Assembly (NCBI GenBank): GCA_002344425.1
Contig: DDTV01000024.1
Location: 1 to 17,223, forward strand
Direction: 5' to 3'
DNA length: 17,223 nucleotides
Source: Candidatus Falkowbacteria bacterium UBA2355
GTDB lineage: Bacteria > Patescibacteriota > Patescibacteriia > Patescibacteriales > Patescibacteriaceae
Under the pieces are notes generated by a model that was not told where the DNA came from, made no database searches, and saw only the letters and a program-made list of their open reading frames with translations. The position numbers and the translations under genes are program-made. Shown here piece by piece: positions 7,913 through 15,312 of the stretch. The first letter of the stretch is position 1, and each line of letters opens with the position of its first letter.

Positions 7913-9283
7913 ATGAGTCTTTCTCTTTATAATACATTGCATCGCGAAAAAGAACCGTTTCAGCCGATTGGCGAAACGGTTGGTTTGTATACTTGCGGTC
8001 CGACTGTATACAATTTTGCCCATATCGGCAATCTGCGTACCTATGTTTTTGAGGATATTCTAAAACGCGTTTTGATTTACGATGGTTATAAAATAAAACA
8101 CGTTATGAACATTACCGATGTCGGCCATTTAACCGGCGATCGGGATATGGGCGATGATAAATTGACAGCGCAGGCTGAACGAGAGCATAAAAGCGCCGCT
8201 GAAATCGCCGAATTTTATCTTAAAGCCTTTGAGCAAGATTTGGTTTTTTTAAATATTTTATCGCCCGATATTTGGTGCAAGGCCAGCGATTTTATTCAAG
8301 AACAAATTGATTTGATAAAAACCTTGGAGGCCAAGGGTTTTACTTATATAACTTCCGACGGCGTTTATTTTGATACTGCCAAATTTCCCGAATATAATAA
8401 ATTAAGCCATCTGAAATTAGATGAATTAAAAGAAGGCGCGCGAATTGAAATAAATAATGAAAAGAAAAATCCGACCGACTTTGCGCTCTGGAAATTTTCT
8501 CCCGAAGGCGCGCAACGGCAAATGGAATGGGATTCGCCTTGGGGCACGGGTTTTCCTGGTTGGCATATCGAATGTTCGGCTATGAGTTTGCATTTTTTGA
8601 AAGATCAGCTCGATATTCATTGCGGCGCCGTTGACCATATCAATATCCACCACACTAATGAGATAGCCCAATCCGAAGCCGCTACCGGAAAGCCATTTTT
8701 TAATTATTGGATACACGGCGAGTTTCTTAATCTAGGCGACGGAGAAAAGATGGCCAAAAGCACAGGTAATATTTTAACCCTTGAAGCGGAAACAATTAAT
8801 AAAAACATTGATCCTTTGGCCTTTAGATATTTATGCTTCTTGACCCATTATCGAAAAGCCATCAACTATAAAGCGGAAAGTTTAGAGCAGGCAAGCGCAG
8901 CTCTAATTAACTTGCGGCGCGCCGTTGCCGCGCTGGGCAATGAGACGGGTGCTGTTGATGAAACAATAAAAAAAGAATTTTCTGAGGCCATTAACGACGA
9001 CTTGAATATGCCGCAGGCTATTGCAATTCTTCAAAATCTAATGAAATCCGATTTAAGCTCGGCGATTAAGCTCGCGACCATTAAAGATTTTGATAAAGTT
9101 CTGGGTTTGAATCTCGTAGCCGAAGATTTGCCGGAAGATATTAAAGAATTAATGAGCGCTCGAGACGGCGCGCGAGCCGTCAAAGATTTTGATACTTCGG
9201 ACAAATTGCGTGATGAAATCGAAGCCAAGGGTTATAAAGTCGAAGACGGCGCCGAGGGCAAGACTCATGTTTTGAAAAAATAA
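7913..9283 (+). CDS. cysS: Cysteinyl-tRNA synthetase
   Basis: A 456-residue class I aminoacyl-tRNA synthetase that charges tRNA-Cys with cysteine in the cytoplasm; length is normal for the family. Visible features: YTCGPTVYNFAHIGN (Cys28 and the HIGH-type motif as HIGN, residues 37-40), GWHIECSAM (Cys221), HHTNEIAQSEA (His246, Glu250) and KMAKS (279-283, for KMSKS). Cys28, Cys221, His246 and Glu250 correspond to the four zinc ligands that select cysteine. A C-terminal helical domain ends with RDGARAVKDFDTSDKLRDEI, usual for CysRS. The reading frame also has a GTG at 7886, but that lies inside tRNA-Thr. ATG 7913, six bases after the extended -10 box, gives the family-typical N-terminus MSLSLYNTLHREKEPF. 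A terminator follows at 9306. Confidence 0.97.
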   Translation: MSLSLYNTLHREKEPFQPIGETVGLYTCGPTVYNFAHIGNLRTYVFEDILKRVLIYDGYKIKHVMNITDVGHLTGDRDMGDDKLTAQAEREHKSAAEIAEFYLKAFEQDLVFLNILSPDIWCKASDFIQEQIDLIKTLEAKGFTYITSDGVYFDTAKFPEYNKLSHLKLDELKEGARIEINNEKKNPTDFALWKFSPEGAQRQMEWDSPWGTGFPGWHIECSAMSLHFLKDQLDIHCGAVDHINIHHTNEIAQSEAATGKPFFNYWIHGEFLNLGDGEKMAKSTGNILTLEAETINKNIDPLAFRYLCFLTHYRKAINYKAESLEQASAALINLRRAVAALGNETGAVDETIKKEFSEAINDDLNMPQAIAILQNLMKSDLSSAIKLATIKDFDKVLGLNLVAEDLPEDIKELMSARDGARAVKDFDTSDKLRDEIEAKGYKVEDGAEGKTHVLKK

Positions 9284-9305
9284 CCGCATATACTATAGAT
9301 AAAAG

Positions 9306-9325
9306 GAGCCGAGACGGCTCTTTTT
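9306..9325 (+). terminator. Rho-independent terminator of cysS
   Basis: GAGCCG (9306-9311), a three-base loop AGA, CGGCTC (9315-9320) and five T (9321-9325). It sits 23 bases after the cysS stop and before the next promoter. Confidence 0.9.
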
Positions 9326-9333
9326 ATTATATC

Positions 9334-9362
9334 TTGACAGTTATATCATATTATGATATAGT
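9334..9362 (+). promoter_or_regulatory. Near-consensus sigma-70 promoter of the 99-residue protein gene
   Basis: TTGACA (9334-9339) is a perfect -35; 17 bases on, TATAGT (9357-9362) is a good -10. The expected start is near 9369, giving a leader of about 20 nt with a Shine-Dalgarno. It is the strongest promoter seen in the window and is overlaid by a palindrome. Confidence 0.8.
9342..9360. promoter_or_regulatory. Palindromic operator inside the promoter
   Basis: TATATCATA-T-TATGATATA is a perfect 9-bp inverted repeat around one central base. It fills the spacer between the -35 and -10 boxes and covers the first four bases of the -10. This is the classic position for a dimeric repressor. No regulator gene lies beside it, so the regulator would be the gene product itself or a factor encoded elsewhere. 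Confidence 0.65.
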
Positions 9363-9375
9363 ATTTTCAATAAAT

Positions 9376-9381
9376 AGGAGG
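9376..9381 (+). promoter_or_regulatory. Consensus Shine-Dalgarno
   Basis: AGGAGG seven bases before the ATG at 9389 is the only consensus ribosome binding site before a gene in this window. It fixes the start of the downstream gene. Confidence 0.85.
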
Positions 9382-9388
9382 TCTTTTA

Positions 9389-9688
9389 ATGAAACAAATA
9401 GTAGTTAGGATAAGGCCTAATGATGGTCTTATTATTAGAGTCGAACAGAGATTCTTTTTTAATCTTAAGAAGGCAGTTTCGAAGATTGCTGATAAGTTAG
9501 CTAAAGAATATCCAAAGGATGAGTTCTTTAACTATCTTGAAGTAGATGTTATTTCTAAATCAGCACTTAGCGACGAGTCATCAGCAATTAAAGCTCGTAG
9601 GCTTTTATTCAACGATTTTCCGTATGATAAAGGTTTATTAGGAGATAGAGGAATTAAGTTTCTCTATCCATCATACTGTGGTTTTTAG
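9389..9688 (+). CDS. Hypothetical 99-residue protein under operator control
   Basis: Not recognised. The start is set by the consensus Shine-Dalgarno. The protein is small and basic in its first half (KQIVVRIRPNDGLIIRVEQRFFFNLKKAV), with a beta-beta-alpha look: two short strands, then an amphipathic helix (about 27-42). The second half is mixed and ends in FLYPSYCGF. It has no signal peptide, no membrane segment and no metal cluster. It is AT-richer than the flanking genes and uses AGA/AGG and TTA codons freely. It is monocistronic: a terminator stands before its promoter and another after its stop. Strong promoter, operator and ribosome site suggest a tightly switched, highly expressed product such as a stress or phage-related protein, or a self-repressing regulator. 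That is inference only. Confidence 0.75.
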   Translation: MKQIVVRIRPNDGLIIRVEQRFFFNLKKAVSKIADKLAKEYPKDEFFNYLEVDVISKSALSDESSAIKARRLLFNDFPYDKGLLGDRGIKFLYPSYCGF

Positions 9689-9754
9689 ATAATAAGTTTT
9701 GTCCCCGTTTTAAAAAATGGAGAGCCAAGAGGGAGCAGAATCTCAAACAAGTTT

Positions 9755-9789
9755 CGCCCTATCATTATTAAAATGGTAGGGTGTTTTTT
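9755..9789 (+). terminator. Rho-independent terminator after the 99-residue protein gene
   Basis: CCCTATCAT (9757-9765) pairs with ATGGTAGGG (9773-9781) with one G-U wobble, and CG (9755-9756) can extend the stem through a G-U pair with TG (9782-9783). Six T follow (9784-9789). The 3' untranslated stretch 9689-9754 contains nothing I recognise. Confidence 0.85.
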
Positions 9790-9792
9790 ATT

Positions 9793-9910
9793 TTGCTCCA
9801 CCCCTAACCCCTCCTCATTCGCAAGCGAATAAGGAGGGGAAATTAGTTTTCTTGTGAATACAAGTCACCCCTCCTTGCGCTTGCGCGAGGAGGGGATGGG
9901 GGTAGAGCAA
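9793..9910. repeat. 118-bp nested inverted repeat (REP/BIME- or MITE-like)
   Basis: The first 24 bases (TTGCTCCACCCC...) match the reverse complement of the last 24 at 21 positions. Each half carries its own GC-rich hairpin with the same outer stem: CCCCTCCT (9808-9815)/AGGAGGGG (9832-9839), and CCCCTCCT (9868-9875)/AGGAGGGG (9888-9895). The inner stems are ATTCGC/GCGAAT and GCGC/GCGC. Between them is a small CTTGT/ACAAG hairpin (9851-9864). No coding capacity. Two head-to-head REP-like units of this kind suggest a non-autonomous mobile or dispersed element. Its last base is the first base of the next promoter's -35 box. Confidence 0.8.
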
Positions 9911-9938
9911 TGACATAAACTTGATTTTTCGCTATAAT
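9910..9938 (+). promoter_or_regulatory. Promoter of the small protein-ATPase operon
   Basis: ATGACA (9910-9915) and a perfect TATAAT (9933-9938), spaced by 17 bases. The expected start is near 9945, about 35 nt before the ATG at 9979. The -35 abuts the end of the nested inverted repeat. The leader lacks a Shine-Dalgarno. Confidence 0.65.
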
Positions 9939-9953
9939 ATAAGTATCTACCAG

Positions 9954-9966
9954 CCGTATAATACGG
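9954..9966. promoter_or_regulatory. Palindrome in the leader of the ATPase operon
   Basis: CCGTAT-A-ATACGG is a perfect 6-bp inverted repeat around one base, just downstream of the predicted transcription start and 12 bases before the ATG. It could be an operator; with a one-base centre it is a poor RNA hairpin. Confidence 0.4.
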
Positions 9967-9978
9967 TTAATTTTACCT

Positions 9979-10446
9979 ATGAGCGAACAAGAAAAAATGC
10001 TAGTCCCGGCTATTGAACAGCCGGTTTCAACCGGACCGGCCAGCCCGGAAGTTCCGGCGTCGCCCGAGCCGGTGCATGAACATCCGGAAGGCGAAAGCGC
10101 GCCGGCTACGGCTCCGACCATTCCGGCCGCGACACCGCGCTTGCCCGACGGACCGATTCCGCCGGAAGTTGAACGCGCCAAAGCGATTGAAAAAATTTTG
10201 GAAGAAGATTTGTCCGATGTTTATTTTAACTTGCCTGAAGACAAGCGCGAACAATTCCGCATTAAAGGCGAGGCGACCACGCTTGAAATTAATCGGCTTT
10301 TATCAGCCACCAAAATCAAGGTAGATAAAATCGTCAAACTGATTCGATCTTGGCTTATGCTTATTCCGGGGGTTAATAAATTTTTTCTTGAACAGGAAGC
10401 CAAACTGAAGGCCGATCAAATTTTGAAGATTAACGACAAATTCTAA
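9979..10446 (+). CDS. Conserved hypothetical protein upstream of the TraD-like ATPase
   Basis: A 155-residue protein in two parts. Residues 1-62 are Pro/Ala/Glu-rich and probably disordered (many xPxSP repeats). Residues about 63-155 are helical: VERAKAIEKILEEDLSDVYFNLP, then KGEATTLEINRLLSATKIKVDKIVKLIRSWLMLIPGVNKFFLEQEAKLKADQI. The segment LIRSWLMLIPGVNKFF (about 121-136) is hydrophobic and could lie on or in the membrane. From memory, proteins with this IPGVNKFFLEQEAK motif stand directly before a VirD4/TraD-like ATPase in many CPR genomes, with no assigned function. One base separates its stop from the ATPase ATG, so they are co-translated and may act together. No signal peptide. Confidence 0.8.
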   Translation: MSEQEKMLVPAIEQPVSTGPASPEVPASPEPVHEHPEGESAPATAPTIPAATPRLPDGPIPPEVERAKAIEKILEEDLSDVYFNLPEDKREQFRIKGEATTLEINRLLSATKIKVDKIVKLIRSWLMLIPGVNKFFLEQEAKLKADQILKINDKF

Positions 10447-10447
10447 T

Positions 10448-12943
10448 ATGGACTTCGGTCAAAGCCAATTGAACGAATATCAGCCCGATGTGCCATTGTC
10501 AGCGTCAGTCAGCGCGCCGGTCATTGGTCCGGTTTATTTTATTATTTTCGCTTTGCTTGTTTTATTGTTCGCCGCTGTTTTAATTATCCGCCGTCGCCGC
10601 GCCAACCGCGCCTTGGTCGATCATGTTGTTTTTCTTGTTAAATTGCCCAAGGAACGTCCGGAAGACGCTTCTCAGACCGCGACGATTCAACAATTCAGAG
10701 AAGAAATCGCCAAAGGCGAAGGCTTATTTACCGCCATTGGCGGGCTAAAAGCCCAAAAGGGAATTAAGGCCTGGTTTTCGGGTCGTGATGACCACTTCGG
10801 CTTTGAAATCGTCGCTCATGCCGGCGTTATTGCCTTTTATATGGTGGCCCCGCGCCAGTATGAAACCTATTTGGAACAGCAATTGCACGCCGTTTATCCC
10901 GAAGCCGTTATTGAGCCGGTCAGCGATTATAATATGTTTACGCCGCAGGGCGCGATTGAAGTTGCCATGCTTAAAACCAAATTGTCCGATGTCCTGCCTT
11001 TGAAAACCTATGTTAGCGATGATGCCGATCCGCTTAATGTCATCATTAACGCGATGTCCAAAGTCGGACCCGATGAAGGCGTGGCCGTTCAATATCTCGT
11101 GCGCAGTGCGCGCGGCGATTGGCATTCGAGCGCGCGTCGCGTTGTTGAAAAAGCTCATCGCAGCGGATCTCTGAAAGAGGCTTTGGGCGGAGATATTTTC
11201 AAAACGATTATGCCCCCGAAAAAGCCAACCGACCCCTCAGTGCCGCAAAAAAGATTGAGCGCCAAAGAAGAAGAAATCGTTAAAGGCATAGAAGAAAAAA
11301 GTTCGAAGGCCGGGCTTGAAGTCAATTTGCGTTTGGTTGCCAGCGCCAAAGAAAGCCATCGGGCGCGGACAATGTTAAATCATATCGCTTCGAGTTTCAG
11401 CCAATATAATTATTACGAACATGGCAATAGTTTGAAGTTGGTGGCTAGCGGACGCAATGCAACGGTCGTGCGTGATTTTATTTTCCGCCGTTTCAAAACC
11501 GAGCGTTCCTTTGTTTTGAATACCGAGGAAATGACCAGTCTATTCCATCTGCCTTTAAAGAGCGCGGAAACTCCGAATATTTTATGGCTGACCGCTCGAC
11601 AAGCTTCGGCGCCGGTTAATTTGCCGAGTGAAGGACTTATTCTCGGAACCAATGAATTCCGCGGGGAACGCCGGGAAGTTAAAATCAAAGGCGCGGATCG
11701 AATGCGTCATACCTATATCATCGGTAAGTCCGGAACAGGTAAGTCCGTTTTGATGGCCAATATGGCGATTCAGGATGTCATTGCCGGCCGCGGTCTTTGT
11801 TTGATTGATCCGCACGGCGATTTGATTGACGATGTTTTGAAACATGTTCCTCCGGAACGCGCTGATGATGTTATTATTTTTGCGCCTTCCGATATTGAAC
11901 GTCCGATGTCGATTAACCTCTTGGAATACGACGAGCGATATCCCGAACAGAAAACCTTTGTTATCAATGAGATGATCGGTATCTTTGACAAACTTTACGA
12001 CCTTAAAGCGACCGGCGGACCGATTTTCGAACAGTATATGCGCAATGCCATGCTCCTGATTATGAGCGATCCGGCTTCGGGCTCGACTTTAATGGAAATC
12101 CCCAAAGTTTTGTCTGATGCGGCTTTTAGAAATCTCAAGTTATCCCGCTGCTCCGACCCGACCGTGGTTGATTTTTGGCGAAAAGAAGCCGAAAAAGCCG
12201 GCGGCGACGCCGCCTTGGCCAATGTCGTACCCTATATAACTTCTAAATTGACATCTTTCATTTCCAATGACATGATGCGTCCGATTATAGGCCAGCAAAA
12301 AAGTTCTTTTAATCTCAGAGATATCATGGATTCAAATAAGATTTTATTGGTCAGTTTGCCCAAGGGTATTGTCGGAGAATTGAACGCCTACTTGCTCGGT
12401 ATGATTATCGTCGGAAAAATCTTGATGGCGGCTTTATCGCGCGCCGATCTTTCGCAAGCCGAGCGCAAAGATTTCTTTTTGTATATCGATGAGTTCCAAA
12501 ACTTCACCACTGATTCAATCGCGCAGATTCTTTCCGAAGCTCGCAAGTACGGACTCGGACTCGTTATCGCGCATCAATACATCGGACAATTGTCAAAACG
12601 CGGTGATACGACAATCAAAGACGCGGTCTTTGGCAACGTCGGCACTATGGTAACTTTCAAAGTCGGTTCGGAAGACGCGGAATTCTTGAAAAAGGAGTTT
12701 ATGCCCGTTTTTAACGAGTATGATCTTATTAATGTTGAAAAATATACGGCGTATGTTAAACTGTTAATAGATAATACGACCAGCCGGCCTTTCTCAATGA
12801 AAACTCCCTGGCCGTTGACGGGCGAAGAGAATGAAGAAATGCCCCCTCGTTTAAAACATTTATCCCGAACCAAATACGGACAGGATCGGGCCAAAGTTGA
12901 AGCGGAAATTTTAGAGCGCAGCAAAATAGCGCCAAAAGTATAA
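10448..12943 (+). CDS. Membrane-anchored TraD/VirD4-like (HerA/FtsK superfamily) ATPase
   Basis: An 831-residue protein. A single membrane segment (about 25-47, FIIFALLVLLFAAVLII) is followed by RRRR, placing the rest in the cytoplasm. Residues about 55-390 form a large N-terminal region that I cannot assign. The ATPase domain begins with LILGTNEFRGERREVKI and HTYIIGKSGTGKS (Walker A, residues 426-433), then DPHGDL (454-459). Walker B is FFLYIDEFQNF with Asp681 and Glu682, followed by a sensor-like GLGLVIAHQY. The order matches type IV secretion coupling ATPases and HerA-type pumps, which move DNA or protein through membranes. No other type IV secretion gene lies here, and CPR genomes often keep this ATPase alone, so its substrate (DNA in uptake, conjugation or segregation, or protein) is unknown. 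It follows the 155-residue gene by one base. Confidence 0.88.
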   Translation: MDFGQSQLNEYQPDVPLSASVSAPVIGPVYFIIFALLVLLFAAVLIIRRRRANRALVDHVVFLVKLPKERPEDASQTATIQQFREEIAKGEGLFTAIGGLKAQKGIKAWFSGRDDHFGFEIVAHAGVIAFYMVAPRQYETYLEQQLHAVYPEAVIEPVSDYNMFTPQGAIEVAMLKTKLSDVLPLKTYVSDDADPLNVIINAMSKVGPDEGVAVQYLVRSARGDWHSSARRVVEKAHRSGSLKEALGGDIFKTIMPPKKPTDPSVPQKRLSAKEEEIVKGIEEKSSKAGLEVNLRLVASAKESHRARTMLNHIASSFSQYNYYEHGNSLKLVASGRNATVVRDFIFRRFKTERSFVLNTEEMTSLFHLPLKSAETPNILWLTARQASAPVNLPSEGLILGTNEFRGERREVKIKGADRMRHTYIIGKSGTGKSVLMANMAIQDVIAGRGLCLIDPHGDLIDDVLKHVPPERADDVIIFAPSDIERPMSINLLEYDERYPEQKTFVINEMIGIFDKLYDLKATGGPIFEQYMRNAMLLIMSDPASGSTLMEIPKVLSDAAFRNLKLSRCSDPTVVDFWRKEAEKAGGDAALANVVPYITSKLTSFISNDMMRPIIGQQKSSFNLRDIMDSNKILLVSLPKGIVGELNAYLLGMIIVGKILMAALSRADLSQAERKDFFLYIDEFQNFTTDSIAQILSEARKYGLGLVIAHQYIGQLSKRGDTTIKDAVFGNVGTMVTFKVGSEDAEFLKKEFMPVFNEYDLINVEKYTAYVKLLIDNTTSRPFSMKTPWPLTGEENEEMPPRLKHLSRTKYGQDRAKVEAEILERSKIAPKV

Positions 12944-13003
12944 AACAAAAATCAAACCTAAAAACGAAAACAAAAACAAAGGCTGAAAACAGAAAAAACA
13001 AAT
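12944..13003 (+). other. A/C-rich, T-poor leader
   Basis: Sixty bases made mostly of AAAAC-type repeats with very few T, continuing into the first codons (GAAAACGAAAACAAAG) of the next gene. It has no Shine-Dalgarno, no promoter and no hairpin. It is probably an unstructured leader that helps ribosomes load on the downstream gene within a common transcript. Confidence 0.4.
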
Positions 13004-13567
13004 ATGGAAAACGAAAACAAAGACCAAAATAATTTAGAAGAAGGAATAGTGATCTCTCGCCAGAAATTAATGGCGCTGCGTTCACTCGTTGCTAACTTAA
13101 GACAGGCCTCTGAGGCGCTGTCTGATTTTCTATCCGGCTTTGCCGGCTTTGACGGACCCTTTGCCCCCGGCGCGGTGATTCCACCGGCGCAAATTGAGAA
13201 AATGGTTGAGGGCGTTTTCGATGGTGAAAAAATGATTGGCTCCGACGGCAAACAATATGCCGTGCCCGTTAATTATGCTTCCAAGTCCAAGCTTGTCGAA
13301 GGCGATTTGCTGAAATTGTCCGTCACCGATCAGGGTACTATGATTTATAAACAAATTCAACCGATCGAACGTCTGCGTTTAACCGGTATTCTTGAACAAT
13401 CCGCCACCGGCGAATGGACCGCCTCGGCCGGGGGACGCCGATTCCGTTTGCTGGACGCTTCGGTGACCTATTTTAAGGGCGAAGCGGGCGACGAAATCAT
13501 TGTTTTAATCCCCAAAACCGGCCAATCCCGCTGGGCCGCTGTTGAACATATTTTTAAGAAAAGCTAG
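13004..13567 (+). CDS. Conserved hypothetical protein preceding dnaX
   Basis: A 187-residue cytoplasmic protein without signal or membrane segments. Residues 1-45 are charged and then helical (SRQKLMALRSLVANLRQASEALSDFL). A Gly/Pro stretch (FAGFDGPFAPGAVIPP) leads to a beta-rich domain, about 68-187: DGEKMIGSDGKQYAVPVNYASKSKLVEGD, then YKQIQPIERLRLTGILEQ, and a closing GDEIIVLIPKTGQSRWAAVEHIF. The GSDGKxYxVPxNYASKSKLVEGD signature is one I recall from uncharacterised CPR proteins. The two beta halves look like small barrels of the OB or SH3 kind, so nucleic-acid or ribosome contact is possible but unproven. It lies 60 bases after the ATPase on the same strand and probably shares its transcript; dnaX follows with its own promoter. 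Confidence 0.78.
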   Translation: MENENKDQNNLEEGIVISRQKLMALRSLVANLRQASEALSDFLSGFAGFDGPFAPGAVIPPAQIEKMVEGVFDGEKMIGSDGKQYAVPVNYASKSKLVEGDLLKLSVTDQGTMIYKQIQPIERLRLTGILEQSATGEWTASAGGRRFRLLDASVTYFKGEAGDEIIVLIPKTGQSRWAAVEHIFKKS

Positions 13568-13569
13568 GC

Positions 13570-13598
13570 TTGCTTTCTCTCCTCTAAACCAGTACAAT
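13570..13598 (+). promoter_or_regulatory. Promoter of dnaX
   Basis: TTGCTT (13570-13575), 17 bases, TACAAT (13593-13598). The expected start near 13605 gives a leader of about 16 nt with no Shine-Dalgarno. The inverted pair GAAGCA (13599-13604)/TGCTTC (13615-13620) ends exactly at the ATG at 13621, but part of it lies before the predicted start. Confidence 0.55.
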
Positions 13599-13620
13599 GA
13601 AGCAGAAATAACTTTGCTTC

Positions 13621-15273
13621 ATGGCCACACTATATCGCAAATACCGCCCGCAAACCTTTGCTGAAATTGCGGGGCAGGAACATATCAAATTAACTCTCGC
13701 TTATGAAATTCAAGCGGGGCAAACCGCCCACGCTTATTTGTTTTGCGGTCCGCGCGCCATTGGTAAAACTACCGTTGCTCGCTTGATGGCCAAAGCTTTG
13801 AATTGTCCCAACCGCAAAAAGGATAAAGCCGATCCATGCAACAATTGCACTTCTTGCTCCGAGATTACCGAGAGCCGTTCTATGGATGTTGCTGAAATCG
13901 ACGCCGCCAGCCATACCAGCGTTGATCATGTCCGCGAAGCAATTATCGCTTCTTCGCGCATTGCGCCCTCAGGCGGACGCTATAAGCTTTTCATTATCGA
14001 CGAAGCTCATATGTTGTCTTCAAGCGCTTGGAACGCTTTGTTAAAGACCATGGAAGAACCGCCGGCGCACGTTATTTTTATTCTCTGCACGACCGAAGCG
14101 CATAAGGTTCCGCCGACCATTATTTCGCGCTGTCAACGTTTTGATTTTAAAAAAATCGGCGTCACGGAAATCATCGGCAAACTCTCCCGCATTGTTCGTG
14201 AAGAAAATATCAAAGTCGGACCGGGCGTCTTAGAAGCGATTGCGCGCCATGCCAGCGGTCATATGCGCGACGCGGAAAGTTTACTCGGCCAAGTTATTGC
14301 TATGGGCGGAAAAGAAAGCTCGGCCAAAGGTAAAGAAATTACGCTTGATGAAGCCGAACTTATTATTCCGCGCAGTTACCGCAATGAAGCCGCCGAACTT
14401 TTGGAAGAATTGGCGGATAAAGATGCTTCGCAGGCGGTTGGTTTTATCAATCGTTTAGCCGAGAACGGCGCTGATTTAAAAGTTTTTTCTTCCGAGGTTG
14501 TTGATATGGCCCGTCGTTTATTGTTGGCGCGCGTCAGTCCGGAGTTAGGAGCCTTGTTGCGCCAAGAATTGGGCGAGGCGCTGGAAGCTAGACTTGATCC
14601 GGTTATCGCCAAGTTTGAAGCTGATACTTTGTCATCCATTATCAGCCGCTTTATTCGCGCCGGGCGTGAAATCAAGGACGCGCCTTTGCCGCAGCTGCCT
14701 TTAGAGCTTGCGATTATCGACTCTTGTTTTTCAAAGTTCACAAGCTCTGAACCTCTTGTTACGCCGGTGGCGCCGCGTCCCGCGGCCGCCCCGCTTCGTT
14801 CATCCGTTGCCCGTACTCGCGCAGTTCCTGCCTCAGCGCCCCAGGCCGCTGAAATAACCAAGGGCCCGGCCATTGAGCCGTCAGAACTGTCTAATGCCTG
14901 GCAGGAGCTATTAGTGCGCGTTAAACAGCATAATCACTCCTTGTCCTTTGTTTTGCGCTCTTGCCAAATCATCGGAGCGGATGGCTCCTTGATTCGCTTG
15001 GCTTTTAAACATAAATTTCACCATGATAGGCTCAATGAACCGGCTATCCGCCAGCTAGTAGAAGGCCTATTAGAGGAGATTATGGGTCGGCGTGTTGCCT
15101 TGGCGACCCTACTTGACCCAAATCTGGTTTTGGTGGAAAATACGACTCCGAGCGTTGAAGCGACTGCGCCGGCTGCGGCCAGCGTCGCGGATGCCGCGGT
15201 GAGCGCCGCGAGCATTGATTCCTCGGTCATTGATAATCTTTTAAAGACTTTTGGAGGGAAGGTAGTAGGTTAA
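13621..15273 (+). CDS. dnaX: DNA polymerase III subunit gamma/tau
   Basis: A 550-residue clamp-loader ATPase of the replisome; it loads the beta clamp and couples polymerase to helicase. Residues 1-10 (MATLYRKYRP) and FAEIAGQEHIK are the family N-terminus. Walker A is GPRAIGKT (43-50, where GPRGTGKT is usual). Cys62, Cys73, Cys76 and Cys79 form the zinc site. Walker B is LFIIDEAHML (Asp127, Glu128), followed by LLKTMEEPPAHVIFILCTTE and SRCQRF (arginine finger). A helical middle domain runs to about 375. A Pro/Ala-rich linker precedes a tau-type C-terminal domain (about 415-510, LSNAWQELLVRVKQHNHSLSFVLRSC), and the end is Ala-rich. An A7 run at 14149-14155 lies in the ATPase domain and is not at the usual gamma frameshift position. 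Confidence 0.96.
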   Translation: MATLYRKYRPQTFAEIAGQEHIKLTLAYEIQAGQTAHAYLFCGPRAIGKTTVARLMAKALNCPNRKKDKADPCNNCTSCSEITESRSMDVAEIDAASHTSVDHVREAIIASSRIAPSGGRYKLFIIDEAHMLSSSAWNALLKTMEEPPAHVIFILCTTEAHKVPPTIISRCQRFDFKKIGVTEIIGKLSRIVREENIKVGPGVLEAIARHASGHMRDAESLLGQVIAMGGKESSAKGKEITLDEAELIIPRSYRNEAAELLEELADKDASQAVGFINRLAENGADLKVFSSEVVDMARRLLLARVSPELGALLRQELGEALEARLDPVIAKFEADTLSSIISRFIRAGREIKDAPLPQLPLELAIIDSCFSKFTSSEPLVTPVAPRPAAAPLRSSVARTRAVPASAPQAAEITKGPAIEPSELSNAWQELLVRVKQHNHSLSFVLRSCQIIGADGSLIRLAFKHKFHHDRLNEPAIRQLVEGLLEEIMGRRVALATLLDPNLVLVENTTPSVEATAPAAASVADAAVSAASIDSSVIDNLLKTFGGKVVG

Positions 15274-15278
15274 TAAAC

Positions 15279-15304
15279 CGCCTTCGTCCTTAAGGACTTC
15301 GGCG
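15279..15304. other. Hairpin between dnaX and tRNA-Gln
   Basis: CGCC (15279-15282) pairs with GGCG (15301-15304), a symmetric TTC/TTC internal loop follows, and GTCCTTAAGGAC (15286-15297) is self-complementary. It begins five bases after the dnaX stop. Without a U-tract it may be a weak terminator or a processing stem in front of the tRNA. Confidence 0.5.
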
Positions 15305-15312
15305 TGTTACGA

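Noticed and set aside
10013..10324. Plus-strand frame of 103 codons rich in Arg
   Set aside because: Out-of-frame reading of the Pro/Ala-rich small protein gene; the main frame has the conserved helical C-terminus and the coupled stop.
14149..14155. A7 run in dnaX as a programmed frameshift site
   Set aside because: It is in the ATPase domain, far from the gamma/tau boundary, and the full-length frame continues through the tau-type C-terminus.
14376..14873. Minus-strand open frame of 165 codons
   Set aside because: Antisense to dnaX, Ala/Ser-rich composition produced by the GC-rich codons of dnaX, no promoter or ribosome site.
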